64,000 nucleotides of DNA from Lutraria lutraria (Eukaryota > Mollusca > Bivalvia > Venerida > Mactridae), in NCBI GenBank assembly GCA_964023205.1, contig OZ026837.1, forward strand, positions 8,970,088 to 9,034,087. Reading direction: 5' to 3'. The notes under the pieces are model-generated. The model had not been told where the DNA came from. It did no database searches and was given only the letters and a program-made list of their open reading frames with translations. Within the stretch, counting starts at the first letter, position 1; each line of letters starts with the position of its first letter. The position numbers and the translations under genes are program-made. This document shows, one piece after another, positions 1 to 12,644 of this stretch.

Positions 1-2874
1 AAGGAAATATTCAACATATTCGATGCGGCAAACGTTTGTCTGATTTCAATTTAACGCCATTATTGGGTGGATTTCTAAAAAAAGGAGGTGATAAAATGCC
101 TTTTTTATTGACATCTGAGGAATTACAAAAGAAAACTGATATTGTAGAATCTGTATGTTCTACAAGAATTGTCATTTCGGAAACGATCGATAAAGAACCA
201 TCATTATTTAAAGCCAAAGTGGAAACATAGCCGTTTAATGTCAGATTTAAAACCAAGACTATATGTATAAACGATCGGCAACTTGCCAATACAGGAACTC
301 AGGAAGTTCAACTCAAAACATTATACTACGATTAAACAAAGTTTGCTCTTTCATGAATAGATTTCCTGGTTCTTTATCGAGTCAGGTGTGAAGCAGCGAT
401 ACACGGCTCGCCCCTTTTCCTGTGATTTTCTAGACACAGAATCTGGCTGAGTTGTTTGGTTGGGGACACTTTAAAAGCGTCCCTAAGAATAAGAAGGCGG
501 GGCCGATGTTCGAAACCACGACCTTGCGTTCAGTAGTCGAGTGCGACACCACAGACTTGTACATGGTATATTGTCTATAAATAAATTCATAATTACAAAA
601 TACAAAATATGGTTATAATTTGGGCGAAAATCAGTACAAAGTTATTTTAATAAATCAAACATTAAACTTGAGGAGTAGAAGAAAAACTATCGATAATAAT
701 TTTCTATACTAACCTTCAATAAAAATCAAATTATTTCTCATTTTAAAATATTCTCTAATATGAATTCCGATTTTTTTAGAAAGTTACTGTCATGGCAATT
801 TAATAATTCATTATATTTAAAAAACAGATGGTCCAATATAACCAAACATAATGTTATTCATCTTCAATGTCATTTGTATTACAATATAAACATATTCTTT
901 CATTCCTGTGTAATCTACAATGCTCAACCTCTGTACTAGTATAGTCGCTCAACATTCTTTATTATGAATGTTTTGCGAGCCTAACTATCAATTCTTTAAT
1001 TCTCTGTAGATGTACCATAAAATGTCCTTTTATTCGACCGTAAATTTCTGATTTTGTACATATAATGGCATTTTAATGAAATGATTTTACGTTTTCTCCA
1101 TAAGTTATCAATTGAAATAATTGATTATGTTTTTGTAAAATATCTAAAAATCTAATCGACCTATTATATACGTTAAACAGTGTATACATACTGCATGTGG
1201 AAACTTTAGATGAACCGGTAGTATGGCTTAATGTACTCTTTAGCTACCACACGAGCATGATTGCCTTATTGAAAGACGGAGGCCTATTTATCTATAATCC
1301 GTGCGGTTATGATTAATACTGGGGTAGTTAACATTTCCTGCAAGTAAGATTAACGGATCATATATCAATTATATATCCTGTGTTTGTCGACACATTGGTT
1401 TTTGTAGACATTTCATTCATAATGAAGGTTATTACACTGCTAAGAATTAATACGTCGTGCCGTTATTTTGATATTATTACATCTTACAGTTTAATACATT
1501 ACTATCGTATTACCGAATTCAACCTAATAAACACCCCGTTCACTAAACAATGTCCCTTTGAATTTTAGTAAACGTTGAGCCCAAATGGCTTTATTTATCC
1601 TTCATACTATATCGAAATGTCTACCTTATAACAATATGACATTTTGAAAAATAAAATGAAAAAAAACGAGCAGATTCTTTTGGAGGGCCATTATTTAAAG
1701 GATATCAATATGCATTTTATAACAATCATCTAGGCATATCTACTTGCTTATTTGCTTGAGGGAATTAGAAATGAAAAATATAATGTACAAGCCTTAAATA
1801 TTAACTGTTGTTTTATTTACTTTCATAATACTATGTAGATATAAAATATTACGTAAGTATAAACTAATCATTAACAATATGAGACCTGTAATGAACGTTC
1901 ATCTGTTCTTAAGTGTCTGAATCAATTAACTATGAAATTGCCTCACGATTTATTTATACAGTTTAATAGAGAAACATGAAGAGTGTGTTTTATACCTCCA
2001 GTAACATAGACTGTATGGCACTCTATGATGATATTTACATTTTTGTGGCACTTTTAAGCCTATTTATACACCCAGAGATGCTGATTTTATTGTACAATAT
2101 TGATATCTTGAATGTGCATTAATGAAGTGACAACTTCAGTCATAATAATAAAGATCTTATTTATAGAGGCATGGCAGTTAGGCATAGGACCAATTTTTCT
2201 TGCGGGCCTCTCAATCATCGTATGTTTAGGTGTTATGCAAAATCACAAAATGTAGTTAATTGCAAACACTTTATGAAACACGGCAGGCAAAGTGCAATAA
2301 GAAAACAGCTATTTCTGTTACAGTGTGTTCTTACGGTGAAGGAAACCAGTTTAAAGTAAAACTAACGAACATTCTTTTCTCCATCTCCTTCAAGCTTTAT
2401 CATGGCATCAAGTCAGTGATAAGAATTGCATGTCTCGTTTTTTGAGATTCCGTAAGACTTAGTATAACTTCAATGAAGTTCGAAAACTACAACAAAAAAC
2501 GCACCCATCATGAAATTCGATAGTTGTATCGACTATGCATGTACGTATCTTTAAAATTACGTCAAAATGTCAAAATAAATTAAAATGTTTCGTCGGAAAT
2601 ATTAGCTTTTCAAACGAATTCCAGAAAACGAGTACAGTGTACGAGTATGTACATCATATAATTAATAGTGTTTCAGTGGGTAAAATAAATTCCTGGGCAG
2701 TTGAGGGGCTGTGGGGTGTATTTGTCACACGCCGGTTGCCTGTGATATATACGATGTATACATCTTTTAGGCTTGTTCTTATTTCCTCTTTTATATACTT
2801 ATGTTGGTTGATATAAACAAGAAAGGATTTCTGGAAAATATACGCTTGCACAAATAACAATTTTTCTGATCTAG
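1..2874. other. No gene supported
   Basis: AT-rich sequence with only short open frames that lack recognisable domains, consistent splice sites or repeat conservation. The single feature noted is a weak SINE-like fragment near 455-545, listed separately. I see no promoter or RNA gene that I could defend. Confidence 0.6.
455..545 (-). repeat. Possible tRNA-derived SINE fragment (minus strand)
   Basis: Read on the minus strand, the stretch contains a degenerate RNA polymerase III B-box-like string (GGTTTCGAAC) preceded by tRNA-like spacing. The text on the plus strand, 'ttcgaaaccacgacctt', resembles the clearer SINE copies at 48662-48897 and 61710-61930. The match is short and the A box is not convincing, so this is a tentative call. 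Confidence 0.3.
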
Positions 2875-3187
2875 TTCCCACATCTACAATATTTACCTCC
2901 CTTGGCGGCCATCTTGCTAGGCAAATTTCTTTTAACCCTTTGCGTTTAATAGCAAAAATCTGAAAATTGGTTATCAACAACTGATTTTATAAAAGTTAAC
3001 TAGTCATGAAGTTGTCAATTCCGTCAGCACATCAAATTTGAGAAAATGTAGTTGTCACATATAAATATCCTAATATATATATTTAGAATGATCAAAACAA
3101 AAATATAAATATCTTCTATCAATGCCTATTGAATTTGCCAAACAAGATGGCCGACAAGGGAGTTAAATATTGTAGATGTGGGAACAA
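2875..3187. repeat. Foldback element with ~56-bp inverted arms
   Basis: The left arm at about 2875-2931 and the right arm at about 3131-3187 are reverse complements with a few mismatches. Both begin with GTTCCCACATCTACAATATT and run through CCATCTTG to GGCAAAT. The spacer is about 200 bp and has no open frame of interest. This is the architecture of a small MITE or foldback element; no target-site duplication is obvious. Confidence 0.6.
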
Positions 3188-3312
3188 TGTATATACTACC
3201 TTTCCCAAAAAGCTCCAACCAAAAACCCGCTCAACACATAGATATATCCACATAAAAATGGAGGATAAAGGAAACAGTATCCCGGGAACGCCTTGGAACG
3301 ATCTGTAAGACA
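3179..3312 (+). repeat. Dispersed repeat copy (related to 45560-45690)
   Basis: The 3' part, ending CTTGGAACGATCTGTAAGA, has a diverged counterpart in an intron of the transporter gene at 45560-45690 (ending CTTGGAACGACCTGTAAGA). Both carry CACATAG and a CAGT-TCCCGG block in the same order and spacing. It is an old interspersed repeat of unknown class. Confidence 0.5.
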
Positions 3313-5423
3313 ACTAAAACGGGTTAAACAAGTTGTATAACTAAACGAACACATGAGTCACCGTCTTAATAGTTTCACGTTGATATAGAGTTACAAATTC
3401 CAAGGTAGATTAAATATAATATTACAAAGAGGAGAACCTATTTTTTAAGTAACGTATACATACATGTATCTTATTACAAACATATGCAAAGATATATATT
3501 ATACAGAAACAGAAAAGAAACTTTATTAAGACTTGAGCATAACAGCTCATCGTCATAACATGTACACATATATATATATACATACAATTAAGGTAAAATC
3601 TGGTTAAAATAATTTTTATAATTATTATACCTGATGGAAAGTTTATGTAACATGTGTATTGTGGCATGTCAAAACTAAATAATGTCCTTTGAATAAAGAA
3701 TATTAAAAAAATACATATACAATGTAAAATGGTTATATCATTTATTATATAGTTTTCTGTATAATTACATGTACCAGTAATGAATTATCAACCTGTCTTC
3801 GCGGCAAAGCATCGTTTTAAAAGGAGTCGTATGTTATGTATTAGTAATAAATCGTGACAGTTTGATTACACCGAATTAGACTAGACATACTAAACCAACC
3901 AATCACATTTTTATGAAAACATTAAACATAATTTACTAACTTACGTGACGAAGATAATTAGAATGTACTAGGTGCACCGTGTGATTCAATATTTGTACCG
4001 GTACCAAACCCATAATGCATTGCGATCAACGTCAGCTCACTGTTGGAGACAAAAAAATAACTGACATTTATGCATTCATCCTATAAATACTGAACCAAGT
4101 TCATGCAGGTGTTCCATTACAGTAGTTTGAATTTCTTGGCAGGGAAACCATACGTTTTCTTTTTTTCTGTATTTCTAAGTTATTGATGATGACAAATCTT
4201 CTTGCGATATAATGGGTCTTCAGTAATTCATATGCACTATTCTCTAATGACATTGTTTTGATCAATAAGGTAAAAAAGAGAAAATATCACGTTCCTTCCA
4301 GCATTTCTAAACAGCAGGATGGGCAGAACTTTTAAAGGGTAACATATAGTTAATATCAAGAACTTAATTGGTCGAGATTGAAAAAAGTCTAGGGTTGGGC
4401 GAAAATAGTAGGATCGTCAGTTTTTGTGGAAACCAATACCTTTTTCATTTTACACTTAGAATATTTATTCTGTATAGTAAAGCACGCATTGTTTTATGAC
4501 CACTTCTCATCACACATTCGCTAGAAGTTGGTGATAAAAGTGCAACATAAAACAAGTACTAGAATTTAGTTTAACAATTGCATGGAGCATATAAATGAAC
4601 GTAGCAAGTGACGGCGATTATGAAAAGCTGAACTATCGTTTAGTTTCCATAAATGATCACTTGAGGCATTTTTAATGCTTGGAGTTGAATATAGAGTAAG
4701 TAATCAATTATGCATTAATTAACCATTTAGACCGATAAAAAGTTCATCCTCAAGATCCTAGATCGGATACTAAGATACTTGTACGATAATAAATTAGCTC
4801 ATCAAAGATAGACGATCAGGCAAGGATAACCAAGACACTAATTAACGTTTTTGTCTGATTTGATTCAGCTTTTATCCCATCTCTGATGTCAATCAAAAAC
4901 CCTACTCAGGAAATATGTCTAGCTAGCTAACATCCTCGGAATACACTTAGAAACGTAATTCTTTATTTGATTTTAACAAGAAAACATTTGATAGTAGATT
5001 ACGATTTTTATAAATCTAATGTACTGAAGTATAGAATCATACTAATGGTGAACAACCCGATTTTCATAAGGGACGTAACTCCATTGTCCAATCAAAACTA
5101 TCGATTGTTTGCGAGAGTTGTCTCGCTTCTATTTTATCAAAAAAGTTCAAATAGGTCAAAACAACTTACAGGGGAGCTACATAACAACACCTGGGACACC
5201 GTAATGGTTCCGTCAATAGCACGCAACGTACATTCTGATGCGAATATTTCATTGGACAAAAATTCACCCAATTCATATTCGACAAAATCAACTTAACACT
5301 CATTTTTAAAAAAATATGTAAATTACATTCAACATCACATGACTACTCTAAGTAAAAGTCATTTGGACATAAAAGTAATGACAAAAAATGATGAAAACAT
5401 TATATAGCTATGTTACACGTTTG
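3313..5423. other. No gene supported
   Basis: AT-rich intergenic sequence with simple TA-rich tracts around 3540-3590. A 109-codon open frame at 4967-5296 has no recognisable domain and no similarity to anything else in the window, so I do not call it a gene. Confidence 0.6.
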
Positions 5424-5536
5424 ACTGTATGGATTGATGGTATATTGAATATGAAAAAAGAAGGACATTTCAAGCGCTAGTGACCTTAATTAGGTCTGCA
5501 CGTGCTAATTAATGGGACAAAACACATCAGTAAGTT
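5424..5536 (+). repeat. Left arm of 113-bp inverted repeat bracketing the LINE block
   Basis: This segment is an imperfect reverse complement of 9469-9581. Shared blocks include GTATATTGAATATGAAAAA, AAGGACATT, GCACGTGCTAATTAATGGG and ACACATCAGTAAGTT. The two copies lie about 3.9 kb apart and enclose the retrotransposon relic, the 89-bp minisatellite and a smaller foldback. A third, shorter version of the outer part lies at about 9305-9350. Confidence 0.75.
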
Positions 5537-5594
5537 CAGTAGTATAGTAAACAGGCCTTGAGAAAAACTTATTAATTTTTGTAAAACCTACCGT

Positions 5595-8312
5595 ATGAAC
5601 ATAGTAAATGGACGTTGCGGTCATGATAAGGATAAGGGAAATTTTACATATATCGGTCCGAATGGTTGTAGTGTAATCGATTACATGATCGTTAGTAACT
5701 CATTATACAACATTGTAGCAGACTTTCTTGTTAGTGAAAGAACTGAATCTAGTCATTTACCAATCCAGGCTAATCTGCTTTGTTTGACCAACATATATCA
5801 TGAACGTATGACTGAAGAAACCAGTACGGAAGTAAAGTATTTTGATTTTAATGACCAGTCAGTTTGGTGTCTAAGAGAAACATTAACCAAAATTCTCGAC
5901 TCGAAAAAACTTCAAGATATAATCCAATGTATTAAAAATCCTTATATTAACGGCATTAACAATGTTTTATCATCAATCATGGAAGTAATAGATGATGCAA
6001 AAAGAAGCTTTATTAAAACAAAAGTGAAGAAAACAAACTCTCAACCTCAATGGTTTGATAATGAGTGTTATGTAATGAAAAAATGCAAAGTTTGCAAATT
6101 ACGTTCCTTTAGAAAAGATCGTACAAAAACAAATTTAGACCAATATTTGTCTGCAAAAAAGCAATTCAAAAATCTTTGCGAAGATAAGAAAAAATCATTC
6201 CATTCTAAACAACTTGATGATTTAGTGAGTAGTTCTGAAAATCCTAGATCCTTTTGGAAGAAAATTAAACAATTGTCTGAGCCAAACAAAGTTGGCAATA
6301 AAATTTCCATCGAAGAATGGAAGTCACATTTTGAAAACCTATTCTCTTGTGATAATGAAATTGAGACAGAAATAGATATAAATAATGAAGAAAACTTAAC
6401 TGAAATACAGGATGAAATTTTTAATGGTGAAATTACCGAAGAAGAAATAGCATTAAGTATTCGTGCATTAAATGCATCTAAGTCCCCCGGCAATGACGGA
6501 ATACCGCCAAATTTTTTTAAACACTCATACGATATACTAATGCCAATATAAGTCAATCTTTTCAATAGATTACTTGATTCTGGTGAATTTCCTGAAAATT
6601 GGAGTAGTGCCATCATAATCCCAATACACAAAAAAGGAGATAAAAACATCCCATCTAATTATAGGGGAATTTCACTATTAGACATTATGGGTAAAATCTA
6701 CACTAGTATAATAAATAGACGATTATCATTCTATGCAAATATATTTAACAAGATAGACGAATCGCAGTCTGGATTTAGAGCTAATTACTCAACAGTTGAT
6801 AATGCATTTATCCTGCAGTCTTTAATATCTAAAGCTCTTTCAAAAAAACGAGGAAAAATGTATGTTGCATTTATAGATTTTAAAACCGCTTTCGACTCAG
6901 TCAATCGAAATAAACTTTGGTCTGTATTGAATAAAGCTGATATTAGAGGGAAACTGTTTAACTCTATTGTTGGTATGTACCAACATGTGAAATCATGCGT
7001 TCGTGCAAATAGCGAACTATCCGAATTCTTTGATTGTCCAACTGGACTTAAACAAGGTTGTATGCTCTCACCTAAACTGTTTTCTTTATTTATAAATGAA
7101 CTTAGTACTATATTTGAAAATGATGAAAATGTTAAAGGCATACAAATTATGCCAAACGAAATTTCCATATTGTTATTAATGTTTGCTGATGACGTAGCTC
7201 TTATGGCGTATACGGTAAATGAACTACAGTATCAGTTATACGCGCTACGTAAATTTTGTAATAATAGTCTTATGACAGTCAATACTGCAAAAACTAAAGT
7301 AATGACATTCAAAAAGGGAAGCAAACGTGGGCGGCATGAATTGTTCTTTTATGGTGACAAACAACTACTAATTGTTAATATGTTTACATATGTCGGTGTA
7401 TCATTTACTTCAAGATTGTCCTTAATCATTATGTCTAGTGAGCTTGCTTTAAGGGCTAAACGTACATTACTAACTTTGTTACATACACTCTACCAATATG
7501 GGCAGCTACCCTATAATGTATTTTTTAAGCTTTTTGACACCAAAAATTTACCTGTTATTTTATACGGATCAGAAATTTGGGGATTCCAATCTAGGGAAAG
7601 TAGTGAAATTGTCCTTCGATTAGCATGTAAAAGATTCATGTGTGTCAGCAAAACTTCAATGAACTCTGTTGTCCTAGGCGATTGTGGACGTTGCCCTATC
7701 CATATAGAATCAAAACGACGCTGCATTAAATATTGGTTAAACATTTTAAGAATGCCAAACTCAAGATATGTCAAAAAATGTTATAATATGCTTTTAAACT
7801 CATCCTGTGCAAAATATTTTAATTGGGCTAATGAAATAAAATCTCTACTTTGTACTAACGGCTTTAACTATGTTTGGTTGAACCAGGGAGTCTCCAATGA
7901 ATCACTTTTTATTGAGACCTTCACACAACGATTGAAAGATAATTATCTCCAAATGTGGTATAGTAATCTAGAAACTTCTAATTCATGTTTAACATATAAT
8001 CATATAAAAAGTAATTATGAAAAAGAATATTACCTTTCTGTTTTATTTGTAAGGAAATTCAGACATAGCTATGCACAATTAAGAGCGGGCTTGTCCCATC
8101 TAGAGTCTGTACGAGCAAAATTTTGTACAACTATTATAAACACAAAGTGTAAAATGTGTTCCTTAAATCTCCTAGAAGATAGTTTACATTTTCTTTTAGT
8201 ATGTCCTTTTTATTCTGATTTACGCTCCTTGTATATACCAAAGAGGTTTTACACTAAAACATCAACTCATAAATTGCACATATTACATTTTGGAGTAGAA
8301 ATGACAGCATAA
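5595..8312 (+). pseudogene. APE-type non-LTR retrotransposon (LINE) relic: endonuclease C-terminus, reverse transcriptase, CCHC tail
   Basis: One reading frame runs through the element and is broken only by a TAA at 6549-6551; the two halves (318 and 541 codons) are in the same frame. The first residues are the end of an apurinic-like endonuclease, with IDYMIVS followed by ESSHLPI where active family members usually have SDH. The reverse transcriptase follows: FKHSYD, the IHKKGDK and NYRGIS blocks, motif A (FIDFKTAFDSV), GLKQGCMLSP, and motif C FADDVAL with both catalytic aspartates. Near the C-terminus, a Cys-x2-Cys...His...Cys cluster (CKMC to LVCPFY) looks like the zinc knuckle found in many single-ORF LINEs. 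The 5' part (most of the endonuclease) is missing, the usual result of incomplete reverse transcription. The decay is light, suggesting a fairly recent insertion. The clade cannot be fixed by eye. Confidence 0.92.
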
Positions 8313-8396
8313 TAAAAAATGTAGCATCCTTTATTTACTTTGCTTCATTACGCAAAAATGAGCTGAAAAATAACTTATAAAATGTAATTCTTGAAC

Positions 8397-8960
8397 TATC
8401 ATCATCATACGGTTTTCATAATTTCATACGCCGCATTTTGTTTCTTTATGTCATACGCAACATCTTACATGTTTATTATTTGTTCTATCATCATCATACT
8501 GTTAAGATGTTTTCATAATTTCATACCCCGCATTTTGTTTCTTTATTTCATACGCAACATCTTACATGTTTATTATTTGTTCTATCATCATCATACTGTT
8601 TTCATAATTTCATACACCACATCTTGTTTCCTTATTTCATACGCAACATCTTACATGTTTATTATTTGTTCTATCATCATCATACTGTTTTCATAATTTC
8701 ATACACCACATCTTGTTTCTTTATTTCATACGCAACATCTTACATGTTTATTATTTGTTCTATCATCATCATACTGTTTTCACAATTTCATACACCACAT
8801 TTTGTTTCTTTTTTCATACGCAACATCCTTATGTCTTTTTTTACTATGTTCTATCATCATCATACTGTTAAAATGTTTGCATAATTTCATACGCCACATT
8901 TTGTTTCTTTATTTCATACGAAACATATTGTATGATTTTCTGCTATACTATATCATTATC
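8397..8960 (+). repeat. Minisatellite, ~89-bp unit, about six copies
   Basis: TATCATCATCATACTG recurs at about 8397, 8486, 8583, 8672, 8761 and 8852, with a decayed copy near 8949. Spacing is 89 bp, or about 97 bp where a short insert is present. Each unit contains two related TTTCATACGCAACAT-like words. It starts about 85 bp after the LINE stop codon, so it may be the element's 3' untranslated tail. The histidine- and isoleucine-rich open frames across it are a by-product of the repeat. Confidence 0.85.
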
Positions 8961-9167
8961 ATACTGTAAAAATTTATTTTTTCCTTGTTTCATATGCAAC
9001 ATCTTTTATGACTTAAACTATGTTCTGCCAACATCAATCTGTTAAAACTTTGAACACTTGTATACACTGTAAAATTATCAAAATTATTGTAACATAACTA
9101 TGTTCTGGGCTGGTGGCCTAAATCATTAATAAACATATCTATACAGGTAGTACAAAATTAAAATCTT

Positions 9168-9445
9168 ACTTCAACTTGAAAAATTTATTACAAGTTTGGT
9201 TATTACAAGTTTGGTTGGATCTTGCAACCAAACTTGTTATAAAAACCAGACTTGTAATAATTATTACAAGTTTGGTTTTTATTACAAGTTTGGTTGCAAG
9301 ATTTTATTCATATTCAATATACCATCTATCCATACAGTCAAACATGTAATAATTATTACAAGTCGGGTTTTTATTACAAGTTTGGTTGCAAGGTCCAACC
9401 AAACTTGTAATAACCAAACTTGTAATAAAATTTTCAAGTTGAAGT
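9168..9445. repeat. Foldback element built from ATTACAAGTTTGGTT words
   Basis: Left arm 9168-9267 and right arm about 9351-9445 are near-perfect reverse complements, each starting ACTTCAACTTGAAAA. Inside the arms the 15-bp word ATTACAAGTTTGGTT and its complement occur many times, so each arm can also fold on itself. The centre holds a copy of the string CATATTCAATATACCATC that also occurs in the flanking 9469-9581 arm. Confidence 0.8.
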
Positions 9446-9468
9446 TTGATTTTACTTTTGCACTCATT

Positions 9469-9581
9469 AACTTACTGATGTGTTCCGCCCCATTAATTAG
9501 CACGTGCTGACATAATTAGGGCACTAACGCTTGCAATGTCCTTCTTTTTTTCATATTCAATATACCATCTATCCATACAGT
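9469..9581 (-). repeat. Right arm of 113-bp inverted repeat bracketing the LINE block
   Basis: Imperfect reverse complement of 5424-5536. It adjoins the 9168-9445 foldback, so the two together could be one MITE family whose second copy was split by the LINE insertion. Confidence 0.75.
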
Positions 9582-11230
9582 TGTTATGCCCTAAAAAGTT
9601 GTGATTTTTTCTTGTACTAGATGTTAATTTAATATTTTGCAATTCATGAGTTGTTTTTTAAGTTCGGGGTGATATTTGATATATTTCCGTAAATTTTTGG
9701 GTTAATCGAATTAAAAGCGGAGTTACTCTAATCAATCCGTCTGTGTTGTTATAAACATAAGCTATGTCTTAACTATAATTACTTTTCTGATAGCTTGATA
9801 GCTTGTCGCATAATTTTAAAAGATAGTTGCTAAACTGCAAATTGCTATAAGAGCAAGTCGCAGGGTATTACGATAAAAGCGACAAAGTTGAACAATGGAC
9901 ATTTTTAACACCTGTTAGGGTCTCAGCTCCCAGAGGTCTGTGCGATCGGATTAACCCCTACAATTTTTATTGGTCAATCTATCATAAGCATTTTGTAACA
10001 GTGTTTTTCATTGGGTACTTACTATTTCGGTCTTTCGATGAAGGCTGTGTCCTTCCTCCAAGAAGTCACTCTTGATTCAGACTTGTTGTTACACCTCTTT
10101 TAAATAAATTTGAGGAAAGGACACACTTCTTGATTATTTTAGGTAAGAAACTTTGCTATACTTTGTTAAATGTTTAACCAGTATTTTACTCTGAAATTGA
10201 AAATGTTTATTAATTTGTAAGATTCTTATTGAAAAGCTGAATATTGAAAACATTGCCAGCTTTCAAGGCCTAATTTACAAAGTAGCCTCCCTTGATTTTC
10301 GGTCGAAGGGGAAGCTTGGGATCAAATTTCGATTATGTACCTTAGACAAGGACCCAAGATATAACCCTAAAATCAGTAGAATCACGGTTCATTAAGCAAG
10401 ACCGGCAATACGCCCGCAGGCATGATCGTTATCCGTTTAACATCAGTGGTTCATCGAGTAAAACAATGAAAGAAAGTGATACCATGAAGAACTTGGCTTA
10501 TACTTATTATTTAACGTTAGTTGTTTGGTAACAACCACCAAGGACTTATGTATCGGGACTCGACCTTCGGTCTCGCCCCATATGGTTTTCCACAGACCCG
10601 TATATCCCGTATCGGGTCAGTTCCAAAACTGGTCAACTTGATGATAAAAAAGCGCAACAAATTAAGGACACAATCATGTTAAGACATACCATCACTATTC
10701 CTTTAAGGTACTTGACTGTGATACATGCTTCTACATGTATCTTTGCTGCTCATGATGATAAGTCTAGTGAGTAGATTTATTATTTAAAGTTGCAGCTTTT
10801 CATGTTAAAACTTTATGATTTCTGCCTTGATTGAAGGTCGAGTCAATATCTACACCTTAGAATATTAAATCAGTAGTCCACATGTATAGAAAATAAAATT
10901 CAAATAATTGTGGAGAATACATTTGTATTTATTTTTATATTTGTACTATATTTCTATTTAATTTTCTGAAGTTATATTGACGGACACAAAAATGCTAATA
11001 ATTTTGCACGTAAAATTTGATTAAGTTCTTGACAAAACTGGGAACTTTATTCATAACCACACATTAGATTAACTGTTTTCACAAATGTGAAGTTTTGTTC
11101 GGTCATGTGTGGGACTCCAACTCGCAGTAGCTAAACCATAACCACTCAACTTCGGAGGCTCAATTAATATCATTTAGGCTGTGCTACAATTTTCTAAAAT
11201 TGTCAATACATTACGCCCGATGGTAATATA
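9582..11230. other. No gene supported
   Basis: No convincing coding sequence. A short GC-richer patch at about 10555-10640 (CGGGACTCGACCTTCGGTCT) is locally self-complementary and looks like repeat debris. Confidence 0.6.
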
Positions 11231-11289
11231 TTTTTTTTTAAATATTTATTAATATGTTAACATATTAATAAATAATTTAAAAAAAAAAA
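11231..11289. repeat. AT-rich hairpin centred on GTTAAC
   Basis: A nearly perfect palindrome: a run of T, then TTATTAATATGTT, mirrored by AACATATTAATAA and a run of A. The centre is at 11258/11259 and the arms are about 28 bp. It could extrude as a cruciform. No element boundary is visible. Confidence 0.7.
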
Positions 11290-11810
11290 TTGTTTTCATA
11301 TTTTTATAATCTATTCATGATACAGTTACCTGTGTATACACCGACATGTATTATCATTAGTTTTTATAACATTCTATTTTTAGCCATGTGACAGCTAAAT
11401 TTTAATGTGGTTAAATTTCTTTGTTTGAATGTTTGCTTGTTGTCAATGAGTTCACAGGATTGTATTGTGTATCAAGATGCACTTAACAAAATTGCTTAGT
11501 TAATACCACCAGTATTTTTCAGTATTATAACTTGTCATAAGTGAATTTGTGATTGTCATTGATATTTAACTAAATATTTGCAGATAATTAAAATTCTACT
11601 TTTTTTTCAAACTCAGGACTGGTTTCTATCTTTATTTGGATATCTGCGAAAAAAAGGAACTAAATGAACTTCCCAGAGATAAGTAATAATAACGAAAAAA
11701 TATAGGTGGTAACCTATCAAAACTGTAAACTTATGGACATAACTAATCATTACTCCAAAACATGATATCACTTCACATGACTGCACATTCTATTAATGTC
11801 AAGATAATAC

Positions 11811-12045
11811 AAACAAAAACATAATTTACATAACATTTATTTACAATAACAAAAAATATAATTTACATAACATTTATTTACAATAACAAAAACGTAATTT
11901 ACATTGATTTACATTTACAATAACAAAATGACATTTATTTACAATTATAACAAATTTGTTTACAATAACAAAAACATAACTTACATAAGATTGATTTAAA
12001 ATGATAAAAATGTAATAAGCATAACATTCATTCATAATTACAAAA
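11811..12045 (+). repeat. Degenerate AT-rich minisatellite, ~38-bp period
   Basis: CATTTATTTACAATAAC recurs at about 11835 and 11873. Shorter variants (TTTACAATAACAAAA, AATTACAAAACATAA) continue to about 12045. Copies decay to the right. Confidence 0.65.
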
Positions 12046-12644
12046 CATAAATTGACTGCCAAATCATTCAAAATTCTTGTGTGCAAACTGAATGGCCCAG
12101 GAAAAACCAGAGATCAAAACCGTGTAGGGAAAAAATCACTGGAAACCTGTACCCCACGTCAAGTTTCAGATTGCAGAGCATATGGGGCCACACTCTTTAC
12201 AAATGCAAAATTAAAAGTTCGACAGTATCATCATTATTATTATTATAAAAAGCTACATATAACAACCGAAATTGTTTTATATTTTAACATAAGAGTACTT
12301 CATGAAAATTGTGTAAAAAATCGTGTGCATATATAAAAAAAAATAAATGAAAAATGATTACAATACAATGGACAAAACAGACAAGAAGTTTGTCAAAAAT
12401 ATAAACAAAGCATAGAGCATTTAAAATACAGGAAACAAATATTTGAAAATTCTAATTAAAAAACTAAAAAAATATAAAGCTAAGAAAGAACAAACTAAAG
12501 TTTTAAAGATGATAAATATAGTAATAAACCAATTCGGGAAACAACTATTTGACTTTTATTCGAGAACAGATTTAATGCAGTTATTCATAGTGGCATCACT
12601 TCATATATCCCACACCGCTTTCACTGATGAAGCCTACCCTATAT
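12046..12644. other. No gene supported
   Basis: Left flank of the satellite array. Two open frames (94 and 74 codons) have no recognisable features and no homology to the array units. Confidence 0.55.

Noticed and set aside
83..230. AAAGGAGGTGATAAAATG, a perfect-looking bacterial ribosome binding site before a 44-codon frame
   Set aside because: The rest of the window is clearly eukaryotic (introns, SINEs, satellites), the frame is short and has no recognisable product, so this is most likely chance.
4967..5296. 109-codon open frame
   Set aside because: No domain, no homologue in the window, AT-rich codon use as in neighbouring non-coding sequence.
8391..8884. Histidine/isoleucine/phenylalanine-rich membrane proteins
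   Set aside because: They are translations of the 89-bp minisatellite.
9196..9510. Repetitive protein with VITSLV-like words
   Set aside because: Produced by the ATTACAAGTTTGGTT foldback words; no start context or homologue.
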